A DNA stretch of 64,000 nucleotides from Tethya wilhelma (lineage: Eukaryota; Porifera; Demospongiae; Tethyida; Tethyidae), in the NCBI GenBank assembly GCA_964030475.1, contig CAXIPT010000006.1:2494234-2558233 (forward strand), given 5' to 3'. Shown here piece after piece: positions 22,048 through 34,800 of the stretch; position 1 is the first letter of the stretch; every line of letters starts with the position of its first letter. The notes under the pieces were generated by a model. It had not been told where the DNA came from. It did no database searches and worked only from the letters and a program-made list of their open reading frames with translations. The translations under genes were made by a program, and so were the position numbers.

Positions 22048-23852
22048 ATAAATCATACATGATAAACATCGCCCACATACACAAGTCTTTGCTGAGCTGA
22101 GTGTATACACTGCTAGTGGTGTTCCTTAAATAGAATCCCTTCCATCGTGTGTTTATCCCTGCTCTTCCAGGCCTGGAATGCCATTGTGATGACTCTAACA
22201 TAACATTGCCTTCTTTGGTCATTGAAACTCAAAGTACTGAGCCAAGAATTTTATACATGTACATCATGATGTCTAAATGTACTAGTATGTACCCATACTA
22301 ATATGAGATGTGTCCATTGTGTTGTACATTAGCTGAAGTGTATTGTGGGTGGGTAGTGTTTGTGTTGTCTTCCTAGCCAATTCAATCACTTCTAGCCACT
22401 CAGTGACAGATGGCTGTCAAATTGCATTTAGCTTAGATGTACAGGTCGACCAACCTTTTGATTTTATACCGTATAGCTCCAAATTTTTGTTAATTTCACG
22501 ATTTGACCGTAACTATGTATTGGCAATGTAATTTTGGAGGTTGTGATTCACAAAAATTAGCAAAAACAGACTAGTATTTTCACAAACTTTTTGTGCCACA
22601 AAAATTTGGAGCTATACGGTATCACCAGGGGGTATAATTTTGGAGGCCATTTAGTGATTAACACTGATAACATAATATTATTAAGTGAGTTTGAACTACA
22701 TCTTACTTCAAACTAACTTGCTGATTTGTTTCAAATTGAGAGTGTGGTTACCATCGCTCTGTTTTCCTATAGACCTCTGTGTAAGAAGTGTAATGCTGAG
22801 GTGAAAGGAGGGTCTAAGAAGTTCTGTCAGAAGTGCAGGTACATAATTATAGGTTTGTACGTTACACCACGATACACACGTACAGCTTCAGGAATCGTAG
22901 CAAACAGTTCAAAACGTCTTTTATTTTCTTTACAGTCTTCCCATTCATGGAGATCACATTGTCTACAAGTTTCAAGTTGTCCACCCTGAGCACTTCAACT
23001 GTCACAAGTGCAAGTAAGTCATTCTTGATCTATACATGCGTGTATGTACATCTGATTCCAGTCCATGCACACCATAACTCTCACATTTGTTTTGGTAAAA
23101 GGCATGGTCTAGAATGATCGATTCTGTCTCTCTCATTATTTATTTGTAGTAAAACCCTGACAGCCAAGTGCCGGGACAAGGATGGAGAGTTGTATTGTCT
23201 TCGTTGCTATGACAACATGGAGTCATCGATTTGTTCAGCTTGCAGGTAAACATGTACACACACCTTACACTGTATATTGTGATCAGGATCAAGTACTGCG
23301 CTTTATTTAGAATCAGATACAGAAGACACTTGTATGTCTAGTCTGGGTACAAAACATGTATGCTTTTTATAATTAGTTATGTGGATTATGCCTTGTTTTT
23401 TTCTTCAGACGTCCTATTGAAGGACGTATTATTCATGCTTTAGGGAAGACATGGCATCCCGAGGTGAGTTGATACACCGTGCAGCTGTGATTCTCCTGTT
23501 CTAGAGCTTTTCTCTTCATCTTGCTTGTCTCTCTGTTTTCCAATTAATGCACAGCATTTTGTGTGTGCCCACTGTGAGAAGCCATTTGAAGGTCGGCGTC
23601 ACTTTGAGAAGAAGGGACTAGCTTACTGCGAGAGAGACTACAAGTTTGTAAGTTTCAACTTCGTACTATTGTTATAATTCTAAATATGTCCATGTACATT
23701 GTGGATGCAATGATGTGTGTATATGTTTACTGTCTCTTCCTGTATGACTTGTGTAGTTGTTTGGAGATGTGTGCTTCAGTTGTAGCAAGCCATGTCGTGG
23801 AGACGGTTAGTTTAGTGATGTTGCTTGTTACTCATCTCTCATCTCTCATCTC

Positions 23853-23908
<56 letters not shown>

Positions 23909-24104
23909 CACATACACAAACACAAGTTAGGTTACCTCAAGTGCTTGTGGTCAGCATGATGACTGCACTTGAGGTAATGCAACTAATTTGTTGGACGTTT
24001 CATTTTTGTAAAGTATGGCACTAAGTAAACAATAGACTAGAATACTTCCCACCAGTATATAGTACAAATGCTTACTTGAACTACTACTATTGCTTAGTAA
24101 CTTC

Positions 24105-24168
<64 letters not shown>

Positions 24169-25541
24169 NNNNNNNNNNNNNNNNNNNNNNNNNNNNNNNN
24201 NNNNNNNNNNNNNNNNNNNNNNNNNNNNNNNNNNNNNNNNNNNNNNNNNNNNNNNNNNNNNNNNNNNNNNNNNNNNNNNNNNNNNNNNNNNNNNNNNNNN
24301 NNNNNNNNNNNNNNNNNNNNNNNNNNNNNNNNNNNNNNNNNNNNNNNNNNNNNNNNNNNNNNNNNNNNNNNNNNNNNNNNNNNNNNNNNNNNNNNNNNNN
24401 NNNNNNNNNNNNNNNNNNNNNNNNNNNNNNNNNNNNNNNNNNNNNNNNNNNNNNNNNNNNNNNNNNNNNNNNNNNNNNNNNNNNNNNNNNNNNNNNNNNN
24501 NNNNNNNNNNNNNNNNNNNNNNNNNNNNNNNNNNNNNNNNNNNNNNNNNNNNNNNNNNNNNNNNNNNNNNNNNNNNNNNNNNNNNNNNNNNNNNNNNNNN
24601 NNNNNNNNNNNNNNNNNNNNNNNNNNNNNNNNNNNNNNNNNNNNNNNNNNNNNNNNNNNNNNNNNNNNNNNNNNNNNNNNNNNNNNNNNNNNNNNNNNNN
24701 NNNNNNNNNNNNNNNNNNNNNNNNNNNNNNNNNNNNNNNNNNNNNNNNNNNNNNNNNNNNNNNNNNNNNNNNNNNNNNNNNNNNNNNNNNNNNNNNNNNN
24801 NNNNNNNNNNNNNNNNNNNNNNNNNNNNNNNNNNNNACACACACACACACACACAAAAACACACACACACACACACACACAGTGGTGAGTGTATTGAACA
24901 AGACCTGGTGTATTGAACATTTCCGTTGCACTGCCTGTGACTCCATATTGGCCACTTCAAGGTAACATTATGCAAACATAACAGATTATTGTATCAGAGC
25001 TTGTAAGCTACGAAGAGATGGAACGAACAAACGTACACCTACTGTATTATGTATACTGTATAGCGGGTAAATTTGGTGGGCTTAAAATTTGGCGAATTCC
25101 CATTTTAGCATGATAGGCGATTTTAAATTTGGCGATTTAACTCCGCACACTGCATTGTTTATATGCGCACACGTGTTTATAAAACTGTTTGGCGATTTTT
25201 AATTTGGCGATTTGAAAAATAATTCGCCAATTCGCCAAATTTAATTCTCGCCAAATTTACCCGCTATACGGTACATCATTGTTAAGCTAAGAAGTATACA
25301 CTGCCATGCATGAACCATCATCTTTAAACATTGCCAATGTCACTCCACTACCCTACCTGTTTCCATGGAGATCGTGGTGGATGCTAATGTACACTTTAGT
25401 TACAACACTGTTCGTCTCCCCTGTACCCTATACAGAGGTGGTGCCCGCTATGCTGAGATGGATGAGAGACCCTACTGTAAGAAGTGCTTTGAGAAGGTCC
25501 CTGTGGAGCTGAGAAGAAGACTGAAGAAGCAAGCCTCGTAG
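20707..25541 (+). CDS. LIMS1: PINCH-type five-LIM focal adhesion adaptor
   Basis: Twelve exons: 20707-20807, 20965-21010, 21587-21653, 21844-21964, 22773-22838, 22936-23013, 23150-23245, 23409-23463, 23555-23647, 23757-23805, 24883-24961, 25436-25541. All phases agree and the product is 318 residues, against about 325 in vertebrate PINCH. Five LIM domains begin at CTLC, CSGC, CQKC, CSAC and CFSC. The end, [19 protein letters not shown], is the typical PINCH C-terminus. PINCH binds integrin-linked kinase through LIM1 and parvin-ILK complexes at integrin adhesions. The 668-base gap lies in the intron before exon 11 and costs no coding sequence. Upstream in-frame codons include only a GTG, so the ATG at 20707 is the start. 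Confidence 0.95.
21779..21834. repeat. (CT)n microsatellite
   Basis: About 28 CT units just before the acceptor of PINCH exon 4, where it serves as an extreme polypyrimidine tract. Confidence 0.95.
21999..22043. repeat. (AC)n microsatellite
   Basis: AC repeat about 35 bases after the donor of PINCH exon 4. Confidence 0.95.
22467..22621. repeat. Foldback MITE, TACCGTATAGC family
   Basis: TACCGTATAGCTCCAAATTT at the left, its inverse at the right (AAATTTGGAGCTATACGGTA). 155 bases, the shortest copy with intact ends. PINCH intron 4. Confidence 0.88.
23857..23905. repeat. (CT)n microsatellite
   Basis: CT repeat in PINCH intron 10, followed by CATACACA-type sequence. Confidence 0.93.
24107..24881. 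repeat. (AC)n microsatellite interrupted by 668-base assembly gap
   Basis: AC repeat on both sides of a run of N (24169-24836). The assembly broke inside the repeat; the right part ends at the acceptor AG (24881-24882) of PINCH exon 11. Gap size is likely an estimate. Confidence 0.95.
25054..25273. repeat. Foldback MITE, TACCGTATAGC family, GGGTAAATTTGG subfamily
   Basis: TACTGTATAGCGGGTAAATT pairs with AATTTACCCGCTATACGGTA. Inner arms contain repeated AATTTGGCGA. PINCH intron 11. Decayed relatives occur at 62836 and 63630. Confidence 0.85.
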
Positions 25542-25860
25542 TTTTTCAGTGTGTACATGTACTTGTTTAGGTATGTAGATCCAATGGTAGACCAGTCAAT
25601 TCTTATCGATTTTCATATAGTAGATTTAACCCCTGCAATGATTTTTTTTATAAGGACAGATCGAGCCTATGTAGACTGTGGTATGATCATTTTATTGTTG
25701 TATGTTTTATGTAATAAATAATGTACAATATTATATTATAATAATAATTATAATAATAAGTTTGATGTCAAGATCAGATTCTGTACAATGACTTTTCTAG
25801 TGCAACTATAATATAATTATTGAGAAAGATTTTGCTTGCATGCTTCCAATTAAGTATATT
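25542..25860. terminator. Convergent 3' ends with crossing poly(A) signals
   Basis: 319 bases between the PINCH stop and the receptor stop on the other strand. AATAAA at 25713-25718 serves the plus strand; TTTATT at 25691-25696 is AATAAA for the minus strand. If both are used, the two mRNAs overlap by some tens of bases. Confidence 0.55.
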
Positions 25861-28800
25861 TCATGGATCACTGCCATTGGCAAAATCATCATGTGAGCCT
25901 TTAGTGACATCATGAGCAGTGACCTGAAGACACTGGATAGTAAAAAATCTGACAAAAATAAGCTAGCACCTACTTTTTCTTCTGCCAATTGCAAACGGGT
26001 TTCCAGTTCAGTGACTTTCTTCTTGAGCATTTCAAGGGTGTAAGAATCAATGGTTTTTTCATCAGACTGAGGACTAGTGTTCAAATTGAACCCTGCACTC
26101 GTACATGGTGATTGAAGTGATAATATACGTTGTTGTTGGGTGGTGGTGATTATCTGCATTCAAGACAAAGTAACTAAACTTATATCTCACCTACTATTAT
26201 AGTCAGTGCAATAGACTGGACTGGCCATGCAGGGTTTAACTACCATGATTTGTCCCTTGAGGGCTACAAGTTAATTTGCCCTACTGAAGTATGCAATACA
26301 TATAGGAGGACCTCTAAATATGATACTTGAACTACCACTCAAAAATAGCTTCAAAATTAAAGAGCCTATCTCATACAGTGTTTTTTGGCCTATATATTTT
26401 GTATACAGTTTTGAGTGTTTGTCGATTTGAATGGCACCTATCTCATACAAACAGTTCCCAGGTGCCCCTACTGGTATAGTAGTGTGTCAATGGTATTATA
26501 GAATCTGACATGCACTATGTATACTCAAACTATGGTACTCAAGCCCCACTCTCATCTCTCTCTCATTTCTAATAAAGGCTTTTATGTCAGATGGTCAGAC
26601 TGCATAATTATTCACTATAACTCATAAGAATTTGAGTGTTAGTTATTTGCTCGGCATACAGATTTGAGTGGTAGTTCAAGTGATTTTAGGCTAACTTGTA
26701 CAGATTTGAGTGTTAGATCATCCCAAAAAACAGGCTAACTTGTATGGATTTGCATGCATGATAGTTGTACTAGGAGTCTAGGATATTCAGAGCTAATTTG
26801 CATACTGTTTCCAACAATGTCAAAAGATTTATACAAAACTGTGCAATGGAAGTGTATGCTGTTTGAATAATTCAAATAAAATTATGGGGAAAAAAATCTA
26901 GAACATTTTCAACAATAATAATAATATTACTTTTATACAATATTTTGCATGAACAAATTTCCCGCTATACGGTATCACAATACATGTTATTATTATTGCT
27001 GAATATTAATTTTAAATCTAGTGAGACCTGTGATTTTTGGTCTTTGTCAAACACTCTTTCACCATGTGGGTCCTTGTAGAAGTCAACCATCTACAGTAAT
27101 AACAATTAACAATTAAATTAAATAAATACATATTTATGATAATACACTGCAGTATATACAGCCAAAATATTGACAGTCAAAAATTTGATGATTTCTTGCG
27201 CAGAACATAAACTAAACATAATAATTGCATGTTACATAATTCAATGTCATGCATAAAATTAATGGTGGCAAAATATTTGTTGACTTAAATTTTTAAATTC
27301 CTGTCCTGGCTATAATACGGTAATTAATCATAATTGTTGTGTGGCTTGTCAAACAGCATTTAGAACCCCCCCCATGCACACACTTTGAAAGGAGGCATAA
27401 AATGGCTTTGTGTCTTACCTTAGGCACAAAGACTAGGATGAGGATGACTGTAGTACCAATGATCAAACCACTTGAGAACACTGCTGCCAAACCGTTGATG
27501 TATTCCTTGAGAGTGTAGACGGCAACGATGATAACAGCCGTCACAATACTGGTCACGTAGATGGCTGCTGCAATGTAGATTGCATCATCCAGTCCCTTCA
27601 CTTTCACTTTACGAGTGGAAAAGGCAAAAAGCAGAGCAATGATCTGGAGAACAGCTTTGTAACCAAAGAGAATGCCAAGAGTAATGTCTCGACTCTTAGA
27701 ATCACAGATGTAAATGTAGTACTTGTATATGATGCCATGGCTCTGAAAGTTAGAAGATTAAATATTATAACAAGTAGTAAAAATTTCAAAAAAATAAGTA
27801 GTGTAGGAATGGGCAGTGCGGTAAAAAGCATTGGAACAAGGCATGTCTCAATTTCGGCACATGACTACTTCATTTTTATTCTTGTCAGTTGATCCTTCCT
27901 TAGGATCCTGCTAAGTGTCGTAAATGCAATGATCTGTACAATAGTGCGGTAGCTTATTATTGTATTGGTTCAAATTCCTACTAATCAGTAGGCTATAAGC
28001 AGTGGAGCAAACTATAACAGACAGGTAACTTAAACTGGACTACTGTTAGCCAAGAGTTGGGTATAAAAAATGAAGTAGTCATGTGCCGAAATTGAGACAT
28101 GCCTTGTTCCAATGCTTTTTACCGCACTGCCCATTCCTACACTACTTATTTTTTTGAAATTTTTACTACTTGTTCATTCACTTTTTTCAACACTACAGTG
28201 TGGAAAATATTAGAGACTGGTTAGTCTTTACAAAAAGCTTGAGTAGCAGCACTACTAGTGGAGAAGGCTAATGCGCATGCGCATAATGATAATGCCACGT
28301 GGATAATGACCTTTGAACTCTACAAGAAGATGGCTACATTGAAGTACATGAATTTATACTCTCAGTTTCAAAGCTTTCTAGTTTTTGTTTAGGCTTATTT
28401 GTGATGAAAACGAGTATCAAGGAATGTAGTACCTATGAAAAGAACTTACTTTGTGCTGTCAAAGTTGGCTCAACACATTCTGGTTCTCTGGAAATGCTTT
28501 TCAAGTAAGTCAGTTAGGAAGTACGTACGTACGTACGTAAGTACGTAAGTTAGATGAACAAAAATGGCACTATGGTGGCTTCCCCCTAGCGCTCTCTACG
28601 AGTGCTGAGGAAACTTTTTGCGAGTTTCAAGACTTGTAAGCAGTTGGTAATCTGTTAGTGAGAGCCTCTGAGCAACTCTGAAAGTTTGATTTTGTTTGAC
28701 TAGATTTTTATGGTGACCAACATTTTGTATTGTGAGACAGTCGACCCATTCCTACTATACGTACTACCGTACGTATGATATATATGTCATACCAGAATGT

Positions 28801-31800
28801 ATAGGAATGCATGCAGTAGCCAGGTAGATGTTGGACTTTGAACTTTGTTAGTTTATGTAGTGGGCATGCATTGAAGGACAGTGAAGGCAAGGTGGGGGTG
28901 GCCTGGTGGCTTGTTTAGCAATGACTCTGACTACCAACTCATGGGTAGGTGGTTTGAGTCCCTCCAGTGCCACAGGTATTTATTTCTTCTCCATTTTCTC
29001 TCTCGAGCTCTGCCTAGCAACCCCCCAAAATGAGAAGGGGAATTTCACCGCATCCTTCAGTGGGGATATAAATCCCTCAGTCCCTGAGGGGACCTGTGTT
29101 CATTACTTGAAACAGCCCCCCCTCCCTTCTAATTGAAAATGAACCAGATTAGATTTACATACAGTTAGTCTATAGCTAACATACCCCTTCAATATCAACT
29201 GGTTTCTCACGACTTGTCACCCTCACAGCCATCAGATTGCCCTTTGGACCTTCAGACACCATGAACGTGAAGAGTATCAAAATGTCTATTATTACCAGCA
29301 TCATGACTGCCAAGGCCAGGAACCAATCCTCCAATAAAAACTAGAGCATTAATCAAAACAGTAATGCACAAAGTGTCAGGCTTACCACTTGTATATGATA
29401 CATAGTGTATGATGTACGATTGCATGTAAGAAAAATGTATCCTATATATGACATACTCTCTTCTTCTTTCTAGCTAGTGGGTTGTTGAATATGTAGTAGA
29501 CACGAAACATTTTGGCTAGTATAGTTCCATAGCAGAGAGAGTAACCAATAGCAGTAAGCCATGGGGTAACCTGCATAATTATAGACAATGAGGTAGTTAA
29601 TTGATTTTGATACTACAATTAATGTCATATTATACCATATAGCGGAATAGTTTCGTGGGTTATAACTTTCATGGATGTCTCTCGTCAAACATGCATTTTT
29701 TGTATTTAACTTTCGTGGATGAGCTGCCGATCTCCATACATATATACGTACGTTATTATGGAGAATTGTGATCCGCGAAAAATGTGAAAGTTAAACATCT
29801 GTAAAACTTTCCCGCTATACGGCTATTGTATAACTTTAAACAGCTTTAAGTGCTAAAATTATTATACAGAGAAGTGTTTGTTTGTGAAAAGTGGATCTTA
29901 TCAAGACATACAGTATTATCAAAAACAAAAAACATTTTGCACGAAGGAAACTTTCCCACTTTCTACTTATACTCTTGCCAGTTATTAACTAAACTCACAT
30001 TCCAAAACACTGCAGTGACAGTAGGGTTGGCGGTAGGTATCACATAGATGAACACATCAACATACAAAATGATTGCTCCAACTCCAATCAGATAGTTGAG
30101 GTTAGGACTTGTAATACGAACCAGTCTGCAGGCAAATTCTATGAAGACACATTAATAATTTGTCTTACTTACTTTCTTTTCCTGAATCCAAAAATGAAAA
30201 TGATACAGAACACAGCAAATATGATTCCAATTGTTGAGAGTAGGGAGTAGACTACAGTCACAGGAGTAGACACAGTAGTAATGACTTCATTTGGTACACC
30301 ATCGTATGGAACTCCATCTATAATATTATAGACAATAATATTATATATAAGCAAAAAGCAAATACTGAACAAGCAATTATACCCAGAACTATTGTATACA
30401 TATTGATGATAAATTTTTGAGGAGTATAATATTATAAGTTTCGAAGTTTTTATGGACTACCAGTGATTTGAAAAAATTTGCCTACTAAAAATTTAGAATT
30501 GTATTCTATTAATTATTCAATGCAATGCTACAATTTTATGTGACCAGGGCATGCTTGCATGATCCTCAAATGAATAGTTTTGCAATAATTATTGTCTTTC
30601 CTGGAAAATTTTACTCTTCTAAAATTTTATGTAACAGTACGGTATGGTATAATTAGTTCAATGACTACACAACTATTTCTATATACATAATGTGTACACT
30701 AACATACCACTCCATATGAGTTCTTCTTGTCCCTCTCTGTACGTAAAATTGTAATACAATTCCTCATTTGGCCTTCTTAGGATGTCTGCAACTTCAATAA
30801 CCTGAACTTCACTTGCCCGAGGGTCCTCATCACCTGTATAATTATGAAAAAAACAACATGAAAAATTACTTAGTCTAATAAAGTAATACTACTAAAATAA
30901 TTATACCTCGTTCTGCATCTTTAAGACAATATCGATATTGATAGACTTGAATAGAGCCAACATGTTGAGCACCGTCTTGCCTGTTAAAAACAACGCGTCC
31001 CTAGACAAAATGAATGTTCAAATTAATTTTGTGTGAAGATTTCATGTAAAGTATGTACTCTATAACATAAGGTTTTTTATTTACACGAGAAAATCAATCA
31101 CTATGCACATCCGTTACATTAGGGTCCTGCCATTATTGCAATATGCAGTACGTAACATAAAGAACATAAAACAAAAGTGCCCATTAAGTTTAAAGTAATG
31201 CTAGTGTTATGATCATGTGAACAAAAGGTGAATGTCAATATACATGTCCATATACATTAAGCTATTATGACATCATTACCCTTATTCCATTGTAGTCTGT
31301 TTCTACCATGTGCTTGAAGATGACGTCCAGCAATCCCGAGTTATTGTACGTGAAGTGGTGTAGTCCGAATGTTTCATTATCATGGAGGTTACGATACTGG
31401 TTCACATTTATCCTGGTTTCTTCACTGTCAACCAATTCTGTGAGGTACAACGCAAGAATCAATCAACATCTCAATGATTAGCCAACGGTTATTTATTAGC
31501 AAGACTATTGCATGCACGCACTAATGATTGTGATCAAAATTATTTGATCACCACACAGAAAACAACAAAAAAGTAATCTCTATATATAAGCAGTAGTGAC
31601 AAATCCTGTGATGCTAAGTGTGCCTTTATGTCTGTCAATCACAACTAAAAATTACGTAGTTGAACAGCTATAATTCTAACTAAACAATTTTACATGACTA
31701 TAGTTCCTGCAAAAACACTCGTCATGGCAATAATAATAATAATAACCGGTTTAGGTTCATCTATGGAGTATAGCATCAATCTGAATCATTTAATTAGTTT

Positions 31801-34800
31801 ACAAGAAATGCATTTCTTGGTAACTGTTAGTCTCATATACATATACATGGTTACGTGGTTATAATACATGACATTGTGCATAGCAATCTACATGATTTGC
31901 TCTCCCCCTCATGTTACTTCACTGAGTAGCTACATGTAGCCAGCCCATGCAAAGCCTATAAGGTTGGAACTCCCATCACAATACTAGCTAAATAAAAATG
32001 ATACCTTATTTTACTACTAGGTAATATAGCTAATACAAGTAACATAATACCAGTAGTAATAATTTTCAAACAATATTATTTTATGTCAAGTAATTCAAGT
32101 ACCTGTTAGTGTTTTGTTAAGTGCTAGGGCCAGGGTCCATGTAGCATCATAGCATAGTCCATAACGATTAAAAACATCTGGTTTGATATCAAGAACTGAC
32201 TCATTCAGGTATCTTGTATAGAGCTCATCAAGTTGATGTCCATTCTATTGGATATATTATAAATATTCAACATATAATACAAAGTCATGTACATGAAAAT
32301 GCAAATGGTCTTATCATTACAAACAGTCCTATACACAGGATCTTTCCCTATGCCTATTCAGGTGAATGTACAAGTCTACATAGTAAATTCCAAGCCACTC
32401 AGGTGCCTAGCCTTGAGAACTAGGAGTGGTAGGTTGAAAAGCTCTATTTGTCTTAAAAGTTAAAAGTATAATAATAATGGGAAGATCCGCATGGATAATA
32501 TCAAACGAAACAAATAAAAACAAATGACTTACAACTCCACTATCAGCCACAGCATTGAGGTCAGGGATACTCCTTCCAGCTGCTATGGCCAGCATTGAAT
32601 CTATCATACTCTCACGCTGAGTTTCAGAGCAGCTGTAATTACCACTACCCAACCACCACTGAGAATTGGCAAAGGTTTCAAGAAATAAGTAATGAGGATA
32701 GCGAAAGTTTTTGTGATATGCCTGTATAATCAGTGTTATATGTAGATAAAATTATCATGAAATCAATATTATTGCGTACATTGTATGTGACGTAGAATTT
32801 GAACACAATCTCTGGGCTATATGCCATATGACTTTCTACGTACATGCATGATTGGTTGTTTATTATAATTATTGATAGTTCCTACGTAATCAATAATTAT
32901 TAAACCATAGTCAACTTCAGGCAACCATGCTGTTGCCAGCAACATGTTGCTTAAAATCTTAATAATGTGATTCAAAACCTTGACCATGTGATTGGTGTGT
33001 TATAAAATAAAAGACTTACGTACTTGACACATGACTTTTCTGGCATGGTCGTCATACATGCTAAGAATGAATATTCTAGATTCAGGATCCTGCAGTATAG
33101 ACACAATGCCATATATTAACTCATAAGCATGAATATTAAGCCATACAGCTATCATTATGATAATAACAAGAAGCTACACATGCAATTACTTAATTGATGA
33201 GCTTACAAATATTTCATCAAGTTGATCGATCCCTTCTTTGCTATTGAAACGCTTTTCTGTAAATTCAACATTAATTTCGGACAACAGAGCCTTTAATTTT
33301 TCCATTGACTGTACATAATTTATAGAGATTACAACTTAATTATTAAGCTAGCAAAAAAATTAACTATACTGCATGCATGGCAATTAATAGTGTGTCAAGC
33401 ATGCATATAGACCATGTAAAACATGTGCCAATTTCAAATTCGATTCACTCTATAATTTTATCATGCATACCACAGTGAAGACATTCTCTTCCTGAGTGAT
33501 GATTGCTACTCTTCTCCACTTAAACTTTGAAATGATTGCATAGAATCCATATGCCCAGTAAATGACATTGGTACATGCTTGAAAATGAGTGCGGAATCGG
33601 CTGTGATCAGCCAGCTCAAGTGAAGGGGATACACATGAAACCTGCAATAATTTTAAAGCAATGATATATAATTATTGCATCCATGCATCATGCATGCAGT
33701 ACTGCTCTTTTATGCTTCAATATCTATGGCAACTGATTAATAATAATAAGCAAACTATAGTAATAATTCTACAACACTAGAAAAATTTCCAGCTATAAAT
33801 TATAGCTCCTAAATTAAGTATTTCTTTGGGATGAAAAGATAGGTAAGCTATGTCATGTCTTTCATGTGTAAGCATGCAGAAGTTCAGCAGGTTGGAATGA
33901 TTCAATATGTGCATGCCATTTTGTGGGCTTACGACAAGCATGTTGTTCAAGCCATTATAAAAGCGCTATTATGAAGCAAATAACTAAAGGTGCAGCCCCC
34001 AATATATACCATTCATTCCATAATGCCACATGTTATCTCCATGTTGCATGTATACATAATTTATATGCAGGAATTACAGGGTTGAAAGACCTATACTTTT
34101 CAAACAAAATGACACTTATATAGCATATACCAGTAATATTATTATACTAAGGGTCTCTTTATAATTATGTACAATTAACACATTAGATTTTAATATAACA
34201 AGTAGTAAAAATTTCAAAAAAATAAGCAGTGTAGGAATGGGCAGTGCCGTAAAAAGTATTGGAACAAGGAATGGTCTCAATTTCGGCACATGACTACTTC
34301 ATTTTCATTTTGATCTCTCTAGTTAATAATTATTAGCTAATTCTAGCTAATTGCTGTAAATGATTCAAAGAGTGATCTGTACTTGAATAGCTTATCAGTA
34401 TTGCATTTTATCACATGATATAATGGTTCAAATTCCTGCCAATTTTATCACTTGGCTAAAAAGTGGAATAAAGTATTGCAGTCAGGACTAGATTACTGGC
34501 CAAGACTTGGGCACAAAAAATGAAGTAGTCATGTGCCGAAATTGAGACCATTCCTTGTTCCAATACTTTTTACAGCACTGCCCATTCCTACACTGCTTAT
34601 TTTTTTGAAATTTTTACTACTTGTTCATTCACTTTACCATCAGAGACTGGTTAGTCCTTACAAAAAGCTTGAGTTATCTGAGTAGCAGCTATTGTCTGCT
34701 AGAGCAGCTAATGCGCATGCGTATTAAATGCCACGTGGATAATCAATGACCTTTGAACTCTACCTACAAATGGCTACATTGAAGTACATGAATTTATACT

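Noticed and set aside
21779..24168. CRISPR-like array
   Set aside because: Repeats here are simple CT and AC microsatellites without spacers; the genome is eukaryotic.
24076..24975. Long open frames across the N run and AC repeat
   Set aside because: They consist of repeat-encoded His-Thr or Cys-Val and unknown residues; the region is an intron of PINCH with a gap.
28906..29136. 76-residue plus-strand open frame
   Set aside because: Lies in the SINE-like repeat in a receptor intron; no homology or splice support.
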